From: Pogonophryne albipinna
Taxonomy: Eukaryota; Chordata; Actinopteri; Perciformes; Artedidraconidae
Direction: 5' to 3'
Assembly (NCBI GenBank): GCA_028583405.1
Contig: CM053246.1
Location: forward strand, 6,942,459 to 7,006,458
DNA length: 64,000 nt
The translations under genes were made by a program, and so were the position numbers. The notes beneath the pieces are model-generated. The model was given only the letters and a program-made list of their open reading frames with translations, did not search any database and was not told where the DNA came from. Shown here piece by piece: positions 36,797 through 49,156 of this stretch. Each line of letters begins with the position of its first letter. The stretch's first letter is position 1.

Positions 36797-38333
36797 GTGC
36801 AAGTTGGTGGCTCCCCCCTGCCAGCTGTTGGTCCCGTCTGCGTTGGGTCAGCTGGGTCGACGAGGGTGGGTCCAATGCAATTCCTGCCGTTCTATTTCGT
36901 CCCTACTGACCGCCAGAGGGGTGCTTTAGCACTGGATATGTCCATTGCGCGCATGCGCAGCTCGAGTACCAATAACAACAATGTCACCTGTGACCCACGT
37001 GACACCGGCTATATCAGCCGGTGTCGTCAGAGGATCTGTTCCTTTCATCTTCTCGCTGCGCGAGAGTACCGTGGCTACATTTTTGTAGCCGACAGCGTTC
37101 GTTCGGTTGGAACATTTGTCAAGGATTCTCTGCAAACAGCTGGCTGCGTGCAGCTTCGCGACTCATCCAGTCGGGGCCGCGGGCTTATCCGTCCTCCAGG
37201 AGCTGTGGCTGGCTGCGCAGAGACTTCGTTCGGACAGGTTGGTGTTGGCTTGGTTGGTGATGGCTTGGTTGGTGATGGCAGTGTTTCCGCTCCCTCTCCC
37301 AGCCTAGTTGTCCTGATTACTGTCTGTTTGCTTTTTGGGCTTGAACTTTTCTGGTGACGGAGGTGTTTCCGCTCCCTCTCCCAGGAGTTGCCCTTGCTGT
37401 GCTTTTGTACTTGTTCTTACCGCGGCGTTGTGCCAAACTTCATTAGCATTGAGCTGTGTTTCTTGTTTGGCTAGTTAGCAGTAGCGGCTGCAGCCACTCG
37501 GCTGACGCCGGGTTAAGCACCGGAGTTTCCCGTGCTGTTTTTTCTTTAGAAGCCAGTTTCTGGTCTTAGCTTTGTGTTAAAGCTTCTTGATTTTACCCAG
37601 CTAGGTGAAGGCAGTGCTCTCGCTCCCGCTCCCTCTGCCGGTAACGTGGGTGTAGCTACATCCCTTTTTCTGTTCGGCGAGTAGCAGCACCGCTCTACTC
37701 TTCCCGTTCAGCAGGTAGCTGGTGAAGGCTGTGTTCCCGCACCCGCTCCCGGTTACGCTGCATCTGGCATTCGTCTTAATTTAACCAGTGAAGGCAGTGT
37801 TCTCGCCCCCGCTCCTGGTAGACGCTAAACTGCCTGGTTTTTCCGTTAAGCAGGTAGCTGGTGGAGGCTGTGTTCCCGCACCCGCTCCCGGTTACGCTGC
37901 ATCTGGCACTCGTCTCTAGCTCAACCAGTGAAGGCAGTGTTCTCGCCCCCGCTCCTGGTAAACGCTAAACTGCCTTATTTATTAATCCAGCTAGGTGAAG
38001 GCAGTGCTCTCGCTCCCTCTGCCGGTAACGTGGGTGTAATTACATCCCTCTTTCTGTTTGGCGAGTAGCGGCGCGGCTCTACTCTTTCCGTTAAGCAGGT
38101 AGCTGGTGAAGGCTGTGTTCCCGCACCCGCTCCCGGCTACGCTGCATCTGGCTACCTACAAAATGGCTCATTCATGTAGCGCCTGTATGGCTTCTCTTGA
38201 GCCCGAGGACGGCCATGACCGCTGCCCCTCTTGCCTCGGCCTCGAGCATCTAAGAGAGGCTCTCACGGTAGGTGCCTGCATGAACTGTAGCTGCATGCCC
38301 CGGGCACTCAGAGTGGCTAGAATCACTGAGGTG
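36797..38333 (+). mobile_element. DIRS-type retrotransposon, 5' region and gag start
   Basis: The GC-rich leader resembles the 5' region of fish DIRS elements (for example cgcgcatgcgcagctcgagt and tagccgacagcgttcgtt). It has repeating blocks: gctggtgaaggctgtgttcc-type units near 37712, 37852 and 38096, and ccagtgaaggcagtgttctc-type units near 37784 and 37925. ATG 38163 starts a gag-like frame (MAHSCSACMASLEPEDGHDR, with a CxxC finger) that breaks off at about 38330 where other sequence begins. The rest of gag and the RT/RNase H region are missing. Confidence 0.72.
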
Positions 38334-38945
38334 CAGTGGCGTTTTTATATGTACAAAAGAGGTGGGGCACAAAAAACGTAGATGTCTATAGCTTCTGCAG
38401 TGAGGTTCATGGCTGGTGAGGCACTGGCACTGACTCTTCAGGTTTACAAATATTATATTTTGACCTAAATCAAAATATAATATTATTTTCAAAAGCTTTT
38501 TTTGTCTGATCCTTCAATTAATTTTAAACAGACAGTTCAACAAAAGGATACCCAAAAAATGTAATTTTATCATTTAAATATTGAATTGTTCTCTCTTAGT
38601 AAGATCCCATTTCAATAAAATTGCAGTCTTACCTTGACTTGAAGATGAAGTCCATTTGCCTATCCTTCTGGACAAAAATCTCTATTACTTTTTTGTAAAA
38701 GTCCTCCTTATGTTCTTGTAGTTTCAAAAGTCTATCATAAATCTAATCTAATCAATAGATTTTTAACATATAGCCAACATTTTGGTAAAACATATTCAAC
38801 ATATTCCACTCAGTTAAACGTTGAAGGCTGGCCAACCGTCATGGTCCAGAAGTAACAGGAAATAAATGTTGAACTACAATTTAAGACCAAATTAAAATGT
38901 TTTGGCCACCATGGCAAATGCTGGTAGGGCTGCTCATGTCATCTC

Positions 38946-39071
38946 TTAAAGATTTTTTGCAAGAAACACCAGCCTGTTTACATGGTCTGGTTTCAGAGAT
39001 GAGCGCAGGCAGGTGACAATATTGCCACCTGTACTGAAGACCCTCTCTGAAGAGGAACTTGTGGCAGTGCT
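38946..39071 (-). pseudogene. hAT transposase C-terminal fragment
   Basis: Minus strand, stop at 38946-38948. The readable peptide contains SSSSERVFSTGGNIVTCLRS and ends VNRLVFLAKNL, the conserved hAT dimerisation domain of ZBED1-like transposases. The upstream catalytic core is missing. Confidence 0.8.
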
Positions 39072-39469
39072 GCCACATATGACACAGGAAAAAAATAAAA
39101 GACTCTGAACCCTTTCTTTGCCATTATATAAAAATAGTGTTGCTACAAAAGTATAAATTAGGCTTACTAATAAGACAACTCAGATCTGAAGCTACACAGG
39201 AATCTGCTGCCAACGTGCAATAAAAAAGACAAAATTAATAGAATCAAACCCTTTTTTTTGTTGCATTTTAGTAGAGCATAAAAATAAATGCCTTTAAAAT
39301 AGGATGCAAGCAACACTAGTTTCTTAACCTGAATTGATAATAGACTATAATCAATTTAAACAGAACAGATCTTAATGTTTGCATTCTTATACCATTTTGT
39401 ACAATAATTATAATGAATCAGTTCAAACAAACTAAAGCTTATAGCTGATTAATAACGGTATCTAACTTG

Positions 39470-40162
39470 AATTTTTATTATATCAAAAACCTGTTGAAAT
39501 GCTGTTATTTTTGCTGTCCCCCAAAAGCGTGTCGCAGCCTCCAGGAAAGCTTCTTTCACAACTTCGCCGTCTTTGAAAGACTTCATGTGTTTCTCAAGAA
39601 CGTGACTGACACGTTAAGATGCTCTGCAGCAGCCTTGCTCTTGTTGTTGGGCCTGGTGAAAATGGACTGCTGTGCATTTAGCTGTCCTCTCAGGCCCCTC
39701 CCCTTTTGGGAGCGTAGGGCAGACTTAGGAGGGAATTCCGTCTCGTAACGTTTGTGCCCTGTTTTGAAATGCCGCTCCTAAATTACCCTTCTTCGATAAA
39801 GCCACGCTCGCATTGCAGATGAGACAGATGGACTTTGAATTGGAATAGATACAAAAATAATCATCCTCCCTCTCGGAGTGAAAATTATATATTTTGGGCT
39901 TTTTTGCTTCTGCCATAATTGCGGTCTTATGTGTGTGTGGACTGTCACTCCTGTTGCCATGGACAACGTCACCGCACTAGTGCCCACTCATGGGGTCACG
40001 CCGGCCAATCACAAAGCTTTGATGCGTTCAAGTGCATTATTCTGGCACAGGAAGATTATGTTACAGGACATTAACGATAAAACAGAATATTGTTGTTCTA
40101 TTTTTAGACACATCTCGATCGAATGGGAATCTCGATCGCGATTGACTGGTTGGGCACCCCTG
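39470..40162 (-). mobile_element. hAT of the GTF2IRD2/ZBED5 (Buster-like) type, truncated
   Basis: The right end at 40162 (reverse CAGGGGTGCCCAACCAGTCA) lies inside the other hAT's transposase frame. Minus-strand ATG at 39916 gives MAEAKKPKIYNFHSER and a BED-like CLICN pair. After a frameshift SIFTRPNNKSKAAAEHL and related segments follow to about 39470. No left terminal repeat was found, so it is truncated. Confidence 0.72.
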
Positions 40163-40167
40163 GGCTA

Positions 40168-40727
40168 GACCATAGGTCCGTTGTGGTGGCAAAGTAGTCA
40201 GCTGAAGCCACATCTCTCTCAACTTCCCCACAGCATTTGTCATATAGCGCAGGCAGCGTAGACCTGCTGAAATAATACCGAGACGGCATCGCGTAACGCT
40301 TGTCCAACGTGTTGACAAGTTGCTTTAAGCCCTGGTTGCTAACAGTGCTAACTGGGCACATATCTTTAGCGATGTGAAATGTAATGGCACCTGTAATATC
40401 TCTGTGTCTCTGCGAGCTCGTCGCGTAGGCCGTTGCTCTGTACAATGCGTCCAGAATCGATGACTGTGATGATGTGGTGGATGAAGTCGAGCAGGCATCT
40501 GCTTTTTGTTGTATTATTGCCCGGTCGTATTGCACTTTGTGGTTGTATTTCAGATGATTAAAGAGATTGGTTGTGTTAGCGTGTGGTGCCAACACAACCT
40601 GGTAACAAATCCTGCACTGTACTTTGTTTTGCTCCACGTCGGACTCCTGAAAGTCAAAGTACTTCCAAATAGTGGAAATAGTTTTACCCTTCTTTTTAAC
40701 GAGTTGCTGCTCTTGTTCTGACATCTT
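40168..40727 (-). pseudogene. ZBED1-like hAT transposase, N-terminal half
   Basis: Minus strand. The likely start is an internal methionine (MSEQEQQLVKKKGKTIS), followed by a BED finger (VQCRICYQVV ... NHLKYNHK) and linker. It then runs to DYFATTTDLWSS, where the hAT first-aspartate motif is reached. Just after this the frame runs into the terminal repeat of the inserted hAT, giving an artificial tail. The catalytic core beyond is lost. Confidence 0.82.
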
Positions 40728-40904
40728 CGCTCGCGCTGAACACTCACAACACATGTCACTCCCACGTGGCCGAGTGGGCTTTTAGGGAGGGGCGAAAGCA
40801 CACCCAGCAAAATAATCGTATTTAGTCAATTATGCTGTTTTCATAATCGTCGCAAGCCATAATCGTAATCGCGATTAAAATACGATTAATTGCACAGCCC
40901 TACT

Positions 40905-41530
40905 GGATGCCCTATCATCTCCTCCCTTCGAGCCCCTGGCCCAGGTCGGGCTTAAGTGGCTGTCCCTGAAGGCAGCATTTCTGCTTGCCATAACCTCAGG
41001 GAAGCGAGTCGGAGAGCTTCATGCCCTCTCCATAAGCAGTACATGCCTGAGGTGGAACTCCGATGGCTCGGGTGTTGCCCTCTGGCCGAATGTGGCGTTC
41101 CTGCCCAAGGTGCTTCCACTAGCCCACTCCAATCGGCCTATCCAGCTGGCACGCTTTAACATTCCACAGGAGAGCGGCACACCTGAGTTGCTGTGCCCTG
41201 TGCGTGCCCTGAGGGCGTATATTGATGCTACGGCCTGTATACGGCAGTCAGAAAAGCTCTTCGTTTGCCATGGCAGCACTAGGAAGGGTCGTGCTCTCTC
41301 GAAACAGCGGCTGTCCCACTGGGTGGTTGATACCATCACATATGCCTATGGGGCCAGTGGCCGCCCCCCGCCATCAGGGTCAGATGCCACTCTACAAGAA
41401 GCATCTCAACATCGTGGGCTGCCCTAAGAGGGGTGCCCCTGGAGACCATCTGCGCCGCGGCGTCATGGGCGTCTTCTGGCACATTCTCCAGGTTCTACCG
41501 GGTCAATGTCGCCACTCCTCACAATTAAAT
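40905..41530 (+). pseudogene. DIRS tyrosine recombinase, C-terminal half
   Basis: Reads LSLKAAFLLAITSGKRVGEL with the first catalytic Arg at 41005-41007, then WPNVAFLPKVLPLAHSNRPI and CPVRALRAYIDATACIRQSE. After one frameshift come the HxxR pair (CHSTR, His at 41388, Arg at 41397) and the nucleophile Tyr at 41496-41498 in FSRFYRVN. The full R-HxxR-Y set is therefore visible but split by a frameshift. In DIRS elements this enzyme integrates a circular DNA copy without target duplication. The N-terminal half is missing. Confidence 0.85.
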
Positions 41531-41544
41531 ACAGTGTATTTAAT

Positions 41545-44272
41545 TTAAATTACGCCATATCAACATTGATTTTAATTTCTTACAATCCCTCCTCACATAA
41601 CTTTTTAAGGTATGTAAATAATACTGAAATCAATGAGTTCTTCATCTGAACATTGCATTGTACATAACTCATGTAAAAAGTAGAAAATACAAATAGTAGG
41701 AACAATACATATTCATCATAAATATGAAGTTTTTCATTGTGCATAACTTCTAGCTTAAACCTTTAATGTCACTTCGTAAAATAGCAGCAATTAGCTTGGT
41801 ATGGAAAACATCTAACTCCCTCCTTTCACATCATAAATCATCTTCATACTGTATCTGGTGTAAAGGCACTTGTTCTTTCACAAAATATAAGAAGGATAAA
41901 ACTATCTGAAAATAGCTAAATATTACTCTTTATTTAAACAATCTTATCCTCTTCAGTTTTTTGCATACACCCCCTTTTTCAACTAATGTCAAGCGCCATT
42001 CTATCGGTCTGTTTTTATCTAACTGTTTGTGTCATCTTTTTACTGTGTCTCTGGTGTAATTTATGAACCTCTGCTGGTTATAGCAGATATAGTTCTCCCC
42101 ATCCACATTCTTGTTGGTTGTGGGACAGAGAAACAATAATTCAGAACCTGCTGATATCTGAATCTTACTTCTTGGCATATGTTACAAACAAAATAAAACA
42201 TCTTCATGGCGAACTAAATAACATATTTCAATAGTTTGGAAATGTCTGATGAGCATCTGTGTTATTCCTAAATAAAATCCTTGTAATCTTTCTCAAATTT
42301 AAATATAACAATGAACTATTCCTGTTTGTGGTAAAGACACACACTAACGTTATGTAATAACATTTCATTATGGATTCAAAAACAACTAAAGTCAGAGTGA
42401 ATGATTTCCTGTATGGTACATCATTCTCTGCTTGATCGTGTGCACAAATCCCATCAATTGCACCTGGCAATACTGCTTCTACCTGTCTATTATCAAGCTG
42501 AAAAATGAATACAGAATTCCAACATACTGTCATCAAATGTCTTTCTATTATGAAGTTAAATTACCATTGTGAAACTAGTCTTGTGTTCATTTCTATCCCC
42601 ATAATGACCTAGACAATAAAGTCTATGGCTTTTACTTCTAATTCTTTACCAGGCTAGTTACAAGATGTTGTCTAAATTAAATTCTGTGTCATTACATTAC
42701 TATATTTTAGTTTAACTTAGCTGTAATATGTTCTTTCTACATTTCAAACCTCAGTTACTCTAATATCTGTTAAAATATTACAAAATGGTTTCATCATCAC
42801 AGGTCAACTTCTTTGGTATTCTATTCTGGAATTACATCTCTCACAGTAGCCCCTTGGCCACTGCTTCTGTGTTACCTGTTATAATTCAATCATTATTTAG
42901 AAACATGTCAACATTCATCAAACAGTAACTTATCCCCAGATATGGAGCAGGTTCATTCTAAAACTATCATTCAATAATCAGTTTGAACATCTGGGTTGGG
43001 GCGGAAGGTTTCTTTCAATCCCTAAAAGAAAAATGTAAATGTTGAATTTGACAGCCATGTTGACATTATACACACTCCCCCCTTTTTACACATGAAATCA
43101 TGTGTAACAATATCCTGTAATGGGGAGGGGAAAAAAACGTTCAGGTAAATATTGGTTAGGGACATAGCGAACATTATTTACAATTTTACAGCCATTATTA
43201 TTTATTTATTCATTATTATTACTCCTTTGAAAATAAGTGTTTACACGCCATCTTTTAGTCCTAAAATAAACAGAATCTTCAGATTTTAGTTTGAGTTTTA
43301 TATTTGCAACTCCTGTGGGAGTAAAATATCATCAAGTAGATTAGAAACGGGTCACATGTGCGGTTTCCCATTTTTGTGGAATTTTTAGGAAACCTCTCGT
43401 TTCCCTTGGAGCTCCAAAATAATATGTTAGTCCAAAAACATGCTTGGTTAGTTATTGTTTTAGAATCATGCAGTTACACTGATCACATTTAGACATACAT
43501 TCACACTCACACTGTCTGCTTGTCAAGTCAGGTTTGGTCAGATTCACCCCAGAGTCAGCCATTGACAGTGCTTTTGTCGCACTGTCAGTCAGGGTCATAG
43601 GTCATTTGGTCTCGGTCATTTGGCCATGTGTCGTGCTCTGCAGAGTCTTTTCAAAGATATTTCAGCATAGGCAGGTACCCTTTATCTACAAAAATATGTC
43701 ATATGCGGAACGCCATTCCTTATTCATTCACGATTACAACTATCATTTTCAAGATGGTTCTAACTATTCATTGGGACATCTGCTTCCCATATTTCCTGAA
43801 ACTTGGTACAAAATTCACTTCCTTATAGTACTACTACTGCAGTTTATTTAGACCTAATTAGTATTAAAATGTCAAATAGATCTATTTCAGAAACTTGTGT
43901 ACATAAATATTATCTTGAGTCAAAACATTATTAGGATCTGTGTAGTTCTGCTATGTATTTCATAACTCATTATACTCATTTATCTTCAATTCTGGTCTAC
44001 TTAAAAAACAATGTTAACCTCTTTAACAGTGTGTGGAACCTTGGGTGTCCGAACATGTAACAATTACTCCCTCCTTTATCAAGGATTTAAAAACAGAAGT
44101 CATTTCATATTTCCATCTTAAAAGTTCTCCTATGGTAATAACTATGGCACAATGGTGAAATCAATACTTTAGATTGGAATACTATATTTGGCTTGGTACT
44201 AGCTCTCCCTTTAACATTATCCATACAAATAAAGATTTGTCTGATCTTATAGAGTGGTTCCTAAAACTATCC
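41545..44272. other. Unassigned AT-rich DNA
   Basis: About 2.7 kb without recognised gene or element ends. A purine-rich tract (taatggggaggggaaaaaaa, near 43117-43137) could be a degenerate polypurine tract of an LTR element, but no paired LTR was found. Confidence 0.3.
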
Positions 44273-44280
44273 CTTTAAAC

Positions 44281-45355
44281 CAGGGGTGGGGAACCTCCGG
44301 CCCCCGGGCCGTATACGGCCCGCGAGACCATTTGGTACGGCCCTCGAGGTAATTTATAAACACACGCAAAAAAGAGAAAAATTAAAGAAATCGAGACCGC
44401 AAAAAAATTAAACAAGCGAGTGCCTGTTTTTCCTGGCCAAGGTCAGGGTCCTTGAACACAACACGAGCCTAACGTGTCATCACGTGGTATATGTCTTGTC
44501 TGACAGGGGTGCAGTTCTGACGGAGAGCACCAGAACGCCGCTCCAGCACTTCAGAAATGGCAGTACCCATAAGGAGCCATACACATGCCGCAGTTTTTGC
44601 GTGGCTGTGTCTTTAGTTGAAAGCCCGGTGGCGATCTGTTCATCTGTCATACAGTCAATAACTTTGTTGTTATTAGCATCTGGTTAGCTAGCTATGCTAA
44701 CGAATATAAGAAGCTTTGTCTACAACCAGTGAGGTAAAGGCACATCTTTATATGATCATTATAGTTATACAAAAATAAGAGAATAAAGTAAACAGGTATA
44801 AAATACTATATGACAGTAAAAAAAAGTTGTTATTAATAAACAAGAATACAGTTTGAAAGGGGAGTGATTTGTAAAATATCCATAAAGAAAAAGAAATCTG
44901 CTTACAGTTGTGTTTCATATGGGTGTTGAGAGACGTACCCATAGATCTCTTCATGTTGCTCTCAAAGTGCACCAGATTGATGCTTTTAACTTCAACATTT
45001 ATAAAAAAATCTTCCCGGGAGAGCAACCCCCTAGAGGAGGTTAGGTCCCCCCCCCCCCCACACTTAAATCATGTTCGCATCATGGATAGGAAACTAAATA
45101 CATTTGCACACATCTATCTTGTGTCCATATCTTTCTGTTTTGGTGGTCATGCCACAACCGTGCACGTGCATGCGCGAGTCATGGTAAGATATCTGGATTA
45201 AGAGGTTCTTTTTCTTTGCACAGCATAAAAGAAAGGCCAAATGAATGGGCTGTGATTTTAGTTTTTTTAAGCAGAGGTCAATAATTTGTACGGCCCTCGG
45301 AGGATGTTGAAAAAATTGAAATGGCCCTTGAGAGGAAAAAGGTTCCCCACCCCTG
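44281..45355. mobile_element. Non-autonomous hAT with perfect TSD
   Basis: Ends CAGGGGTGGGGAACCTCCGG and (right, reverse complement) CAGGGGTGGGGAACCTTTTT. The 8-bp duplication ctttaaac lies at 44273-44280 and 45356-45363. 1,075 bp, no transposase. The internal segment 44780-45050 matches 9130-9375 closely, including agatctct, caccagattgatgc and aatcttcccgg. Confidence 0.93.
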
Positions 45356-45363
45356 CTTTAAAC

Positions 45364-47700
45364 TGTAGATCAATATTGTAACAAATTAATTTATTCACAC
45401 ATGAATACAAATCTCTTAAAGAATAATTTGTTAACATGATGAAAAGATTGAAGAACATTTCCTACTCTGTACTCCAAAACACCCACTGCTTAAAGTGTAG
45501 TGAATATTTCCATCATTTCTCCCCCTTTATCCCACAGTACCCTCAGTGTGTTTTAGGATTAGTTTCTCATTTTACTTTAATAGTTTCCTCTTTACTGCTA
45601 TTTTTAATTTACCAATTGATTAATTCATGGTTAATAAATCTTTTTTTATTTACGTATTTATCAAGTAAATTCAAGTTCTTTAAATGTGGTCCCTTTTATG
45701 TGCGTTTTGTGAATAAGTGTGTTTATGTGTAAACTCACTCATTCCGTTCTCCTTTTCTCCTCCCCTGGTTTTCTCAAGCCGTGACCCCGGCCTCCTCACT
45801 TCTAATCGACCATGCCAACTCCTCTGATTCTGTCTTTTCTTCAGTCCATCAGCTCTTGAATCCATCCGCTGTAACTCTTTTAGGCAGCCTTTGGCCCAGC
45901 TACATCTGCAGCCCCCATCATGCCACTGTTCTTGAACTGCTTTGCATTTCATCTCCTCCTTTACAGTCTCTCTGCTGCTTTATGGAGGGCGGATTCTGCT
46001 CTCATGTCCCACACTTTGCTCTTGTGCCAAATCTCCTGGCTCAGCTTGGAACTTCATGCCCTGTCTGAGGGACTGATGAGAGTATCTCTCTGTATGTCAG
46101 CATGCTGTTTGGTTCTGGCTGCCACAGGTGGAGATAGTTCTGGCTGCAGTTCTGGATGCAGTCTTGTTGTTGTTGTTGGTTCAGCTCTGGTTCTCTGTCT
46201 GTTCGATGGAGAAGGAGGAGTTTCCTGTTGGGTTAAGTCCTTTGTTTGCTTGGAGGGTCGAGGTCGTAGCCGTTCTGACGCAGAGGGGGAGTCCAGGTCT
46301 CGGGACGCATTACCTATAGGAAGTCTAGCACACTGAGGTTAAATAAATCCAACCCTTTTCACTGTCTTTTTCTAATCATACTATCTGTCTTAGTTGTTAA
46401 ATGCCATCTAAACAACACAATTAATGTCTACTAATGTTATTACAAAAACTCATTCAAAAAATTATTTTAACCATTGTTATATATTTAGAGAAAATAACTC
46501 TTACAGGAAACCATTTTCTCCTATAAATTGATATACTTACATGTTTCAAGCATCATATATTTCACACACTACGAAAGACCATCTCCATATATTCTGTAAT
46601 ATTTGAATCCCACTGTTTCTTAGAACAATAGTAAAAACCTGCAGAGCACACCAATCAGATCACAGTAATGTCAATTGACTCAAGAGTAGGCCCACGTCTA
46701 CTTTCTATTATACTTATTACTTTTGGTGAACATTTATTTATATTATCTAAATTCCTTGTCTATGATATGCAAATAGTTTGAGTGTAAAAATGTGTTTTTC
46801 TCTATGTATTTACATTCTACGGATTTTTGAGTTTACTCATATCCTGGTGGTGCTGTTCCTAAAAATGTTAGCAAACACAAAACTCCAACTACAATATTTA
46901 TAGATAAACCGATTTAGCAAAATTAACTATTTTCTAATTCAACATGTGACAAAAGAACAATGATTTGTCTTTCACAAGATGGTGGTCTAACAGAATGACT
47001 CTTGACCTCATGGGGTCAAACAAAATGGATGCTGATCAAAGGTAACATGTGGCCTGAAGAACAAAAGGACCTCTTAACATTAACACAATGGACTCTCAGA
47101 GATGAGATCTAGTCATGAGGTGGCTGACCTTAAAATGAACTGTAACAAAGAAACTACATGTGTGGTAAATTATAGTTAAGAAATATAACACAAAACAACA
47201 CTACATTAAAAATAATAACAATTATATCTAGTTGACTATGAAAATAGGTCTCCAACCCTTATTTCTGATGAATTTATTATGAAATAATACTATGTGTAAT
47301 GCTTTAAATAAAAAAAATATAAGCTACATGTAATATTTATCTGAGTGGTAAAGAATGCATTAATTGTAATGCATGAAATTAAACACCAGTATGTTTTGTC
47401 CACAAGGGGAGCTGTTTTATTTTGAACTCCCTTCAAATAGATCAACTATCACTTCGGTCTTAAAATAAACCTACTTCCGGTGTATTTTTCCAAATAATAA
47501 AGTTCAAATTACTTTCTTTGAAAAGCATGAAAAACAAAACAACTTAATCTACTCTCATTGTTTATCTACACCATCACTGTGTGTTTAATCAGTAGTTACC
47601 GGTTGTATCTTTACTCAAACTATTTCACCATCTAGTAATGCTAACTGGCTAGCTTAGCAGTATAGCATTAACCTTATGTGACCTGGGGAAAGGGGAGGGG
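45364..47700. other. Unassigned DNA with an open minus-strand stretch
   Basis: No element ends recognised. On the minus strand 46070-46320 is open in one frame (NASRDLDSPSASERLRPRPS, T/P/Q-rich) after a cctatag that could be an acceptor, and 45680-45952 is open in another. They may be remnants of a gag-like or other element protein. A GA-rich tract near 47686-47704 resembles a polypurine tract. Confidence 0.25.
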
Positions 47701-47909
47701 AACAATGGGAACACACAGCATGTGCAAATAAAACCCACACTGCTTGAAGACTGAGTCCAATAAAAATTAAACCATACTACTTGTAGTTTGGCTTCAATAC
47801 AAATGTAACCAGACAAGGCCAGTTCATATCACTTATAACACACAGACTAACATGCTTCTTTCAAAGGCTTTCTTAAACCAGACAACGCCGGTTTAACACA
47901 TCAAACACA

Positions 47910-48835
47910 TAGACTAACATGAATGGACCCAGTCCAGTATAATGGACCCAGTCCAGTGTAAACCAGATCAAGTCTGGTACCTACCCAGAGGTATAGAGAA
48001 CCGCAGTGACGCGTCCTAAAACCCGGAAGTAAACTCCTTCCGGTTCCTTCGTCAAAAACTAATGCAATTTCTCCATAGGATTTTGGAAAATAGCTGGAAA
48101 TAAGGTCTGTGGTTGACACACATTTAAGAGACGGATCATGTTTTGTTCAGCCGGATAATATCCACATGTCTATCCTACTTTTATAATTTTCGAAGTATAA
48201 ATCTAGTCGCCAGAAGCAAAATGCTAACGTTATGCTATACAGGAACTACAGCAGGGTCGCTGCTTCAACGTCACGCCAACTTAAGATCCATATTCAAACA
48301 TACAGATTGTAAATGGTACAAGTTGAAGTGTTTGTTTGAACAGTTTGCAGGAGGCAGGTATTTGCTTTCAAGCAGAACAGGGCAAACAAACTTAGCGGGA
48401 GTGTTTACGTGTTCGGTGTAATGACGTAAAACGGCCTCGACAACTTCTGTAGTCCTATTCAGCCACTTGTTAACAACCATCGTTTTTCAGACACGTAAAC
48501 TCTTCAAAAATCACCAGTGTGGTCACTGCTGATGTATTTAATGTCATAGAACAAAACATGATCTGTCTCTTCAATTTGTGTCTAACACAGATCTTATATT
48601 TCCAGATATTTTCCAAAACCCTATGGAGAAATCCCATTGCTTTTTGTCAAAGGAACCAGCAGTGGTAAAAATGCTAACTTACTTCCGGGTTTTAGGACGC
48701 ATCACTGCGGTTCTCTATTAACACAAGGTGGACCCAGTCCAATGTATCAAGTGAAATGCCTATACCCAGCTTAACACAAGGTGGACTCGGTCCAATGTAA
48801 ACCAGATAAAGGCTAGTGCCTCCCCAGAAGGTCTT
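47910..48835. repeat. Degenerate direct repeats with ggacccagtcca core
   Basis: Four degenerate copies of a unit with tggacccagtcca and gtaaaccaga occur at 47920-47994 and 48717-48835. The two pairs are separated by the palindromic MITE at 47995-48716, so one tandem array was split by that insertion. Confidence 0.65.
47995..48716. mobile_element. Palindromic MITE with about 155-bp arms
   Basis: Ends AGAGAACCGCAGTGACGCGT and (right, reverse complement) AGAGAACCGCAGTGATGCGT. The arms continue through aaaacccggaagtaa, tttctccatagg and gatcatgttttgttc. The spacer of about 400 bp has no recognised protein. Flanks suggest a 2-bp TA or AT target, but this is ambiguous. Confidence 0.88.
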
Positions 48836-49156
48836 AAAGGTCCCATCCCATGTCATGGCCATTTCCACTGATCATAATTCCATTATTGAGGTATACTAAA
48901 ATAGATTTATACTGTGCAATTTTCCAAACTCACATTGATTTCGCATACAGCATCTCTGTAAAGTATGTGTATTCAGCAGTATTCACTCTCTCCACTAAAC
49001 GGCTCGTTGCAGCTCTTGCCCCCCCCTCCCTGTGAGCCCAGTGTGCTCTGATTGGTCAGCTCGGCCACTCTGTTCTGATTAGTCAACCACCAGAGAGGCT
49101 CCGCCCATGTCTAACACAGAGCATTTTTCGGCTCTGAGCGGAACATCAGTATTACA

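Larger units (their letters stand above)
38334..40904 (-). mobile_element. Nested hAT elements interrupting the DIRS
   Basis: The right edge, read in reverse, starts TAGGGCTGTGCAATTAATCG at about 40904, a classic fish hAT end. The minus-strand transposase N-terminus lies at 40168-40727 and a C-terminal dimerisation piece at 38946-39071. A second hAT is inserted between them (right end at 40162). The left edge CAGTGGCGTTTTTATATG at 38334 does not match the right end, so at least two elements or a rearrangement are involved. Confidence 0.65.

Noticed and set aside
36797..37357. 186-codon plus-strand frame in GC-rich DNA
   Set aside because: It lies in the DIRS 5' region upstream of the gag ATG and shows no protein motif; the openness reflects GC-rich repeats.
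43117..47704. An endogenous retrovirus bounded by purine tracts
   Set aside because: Two purine-rich tracts were seen, but no paired LTRs, primer-binding site or pol motifs could be found.
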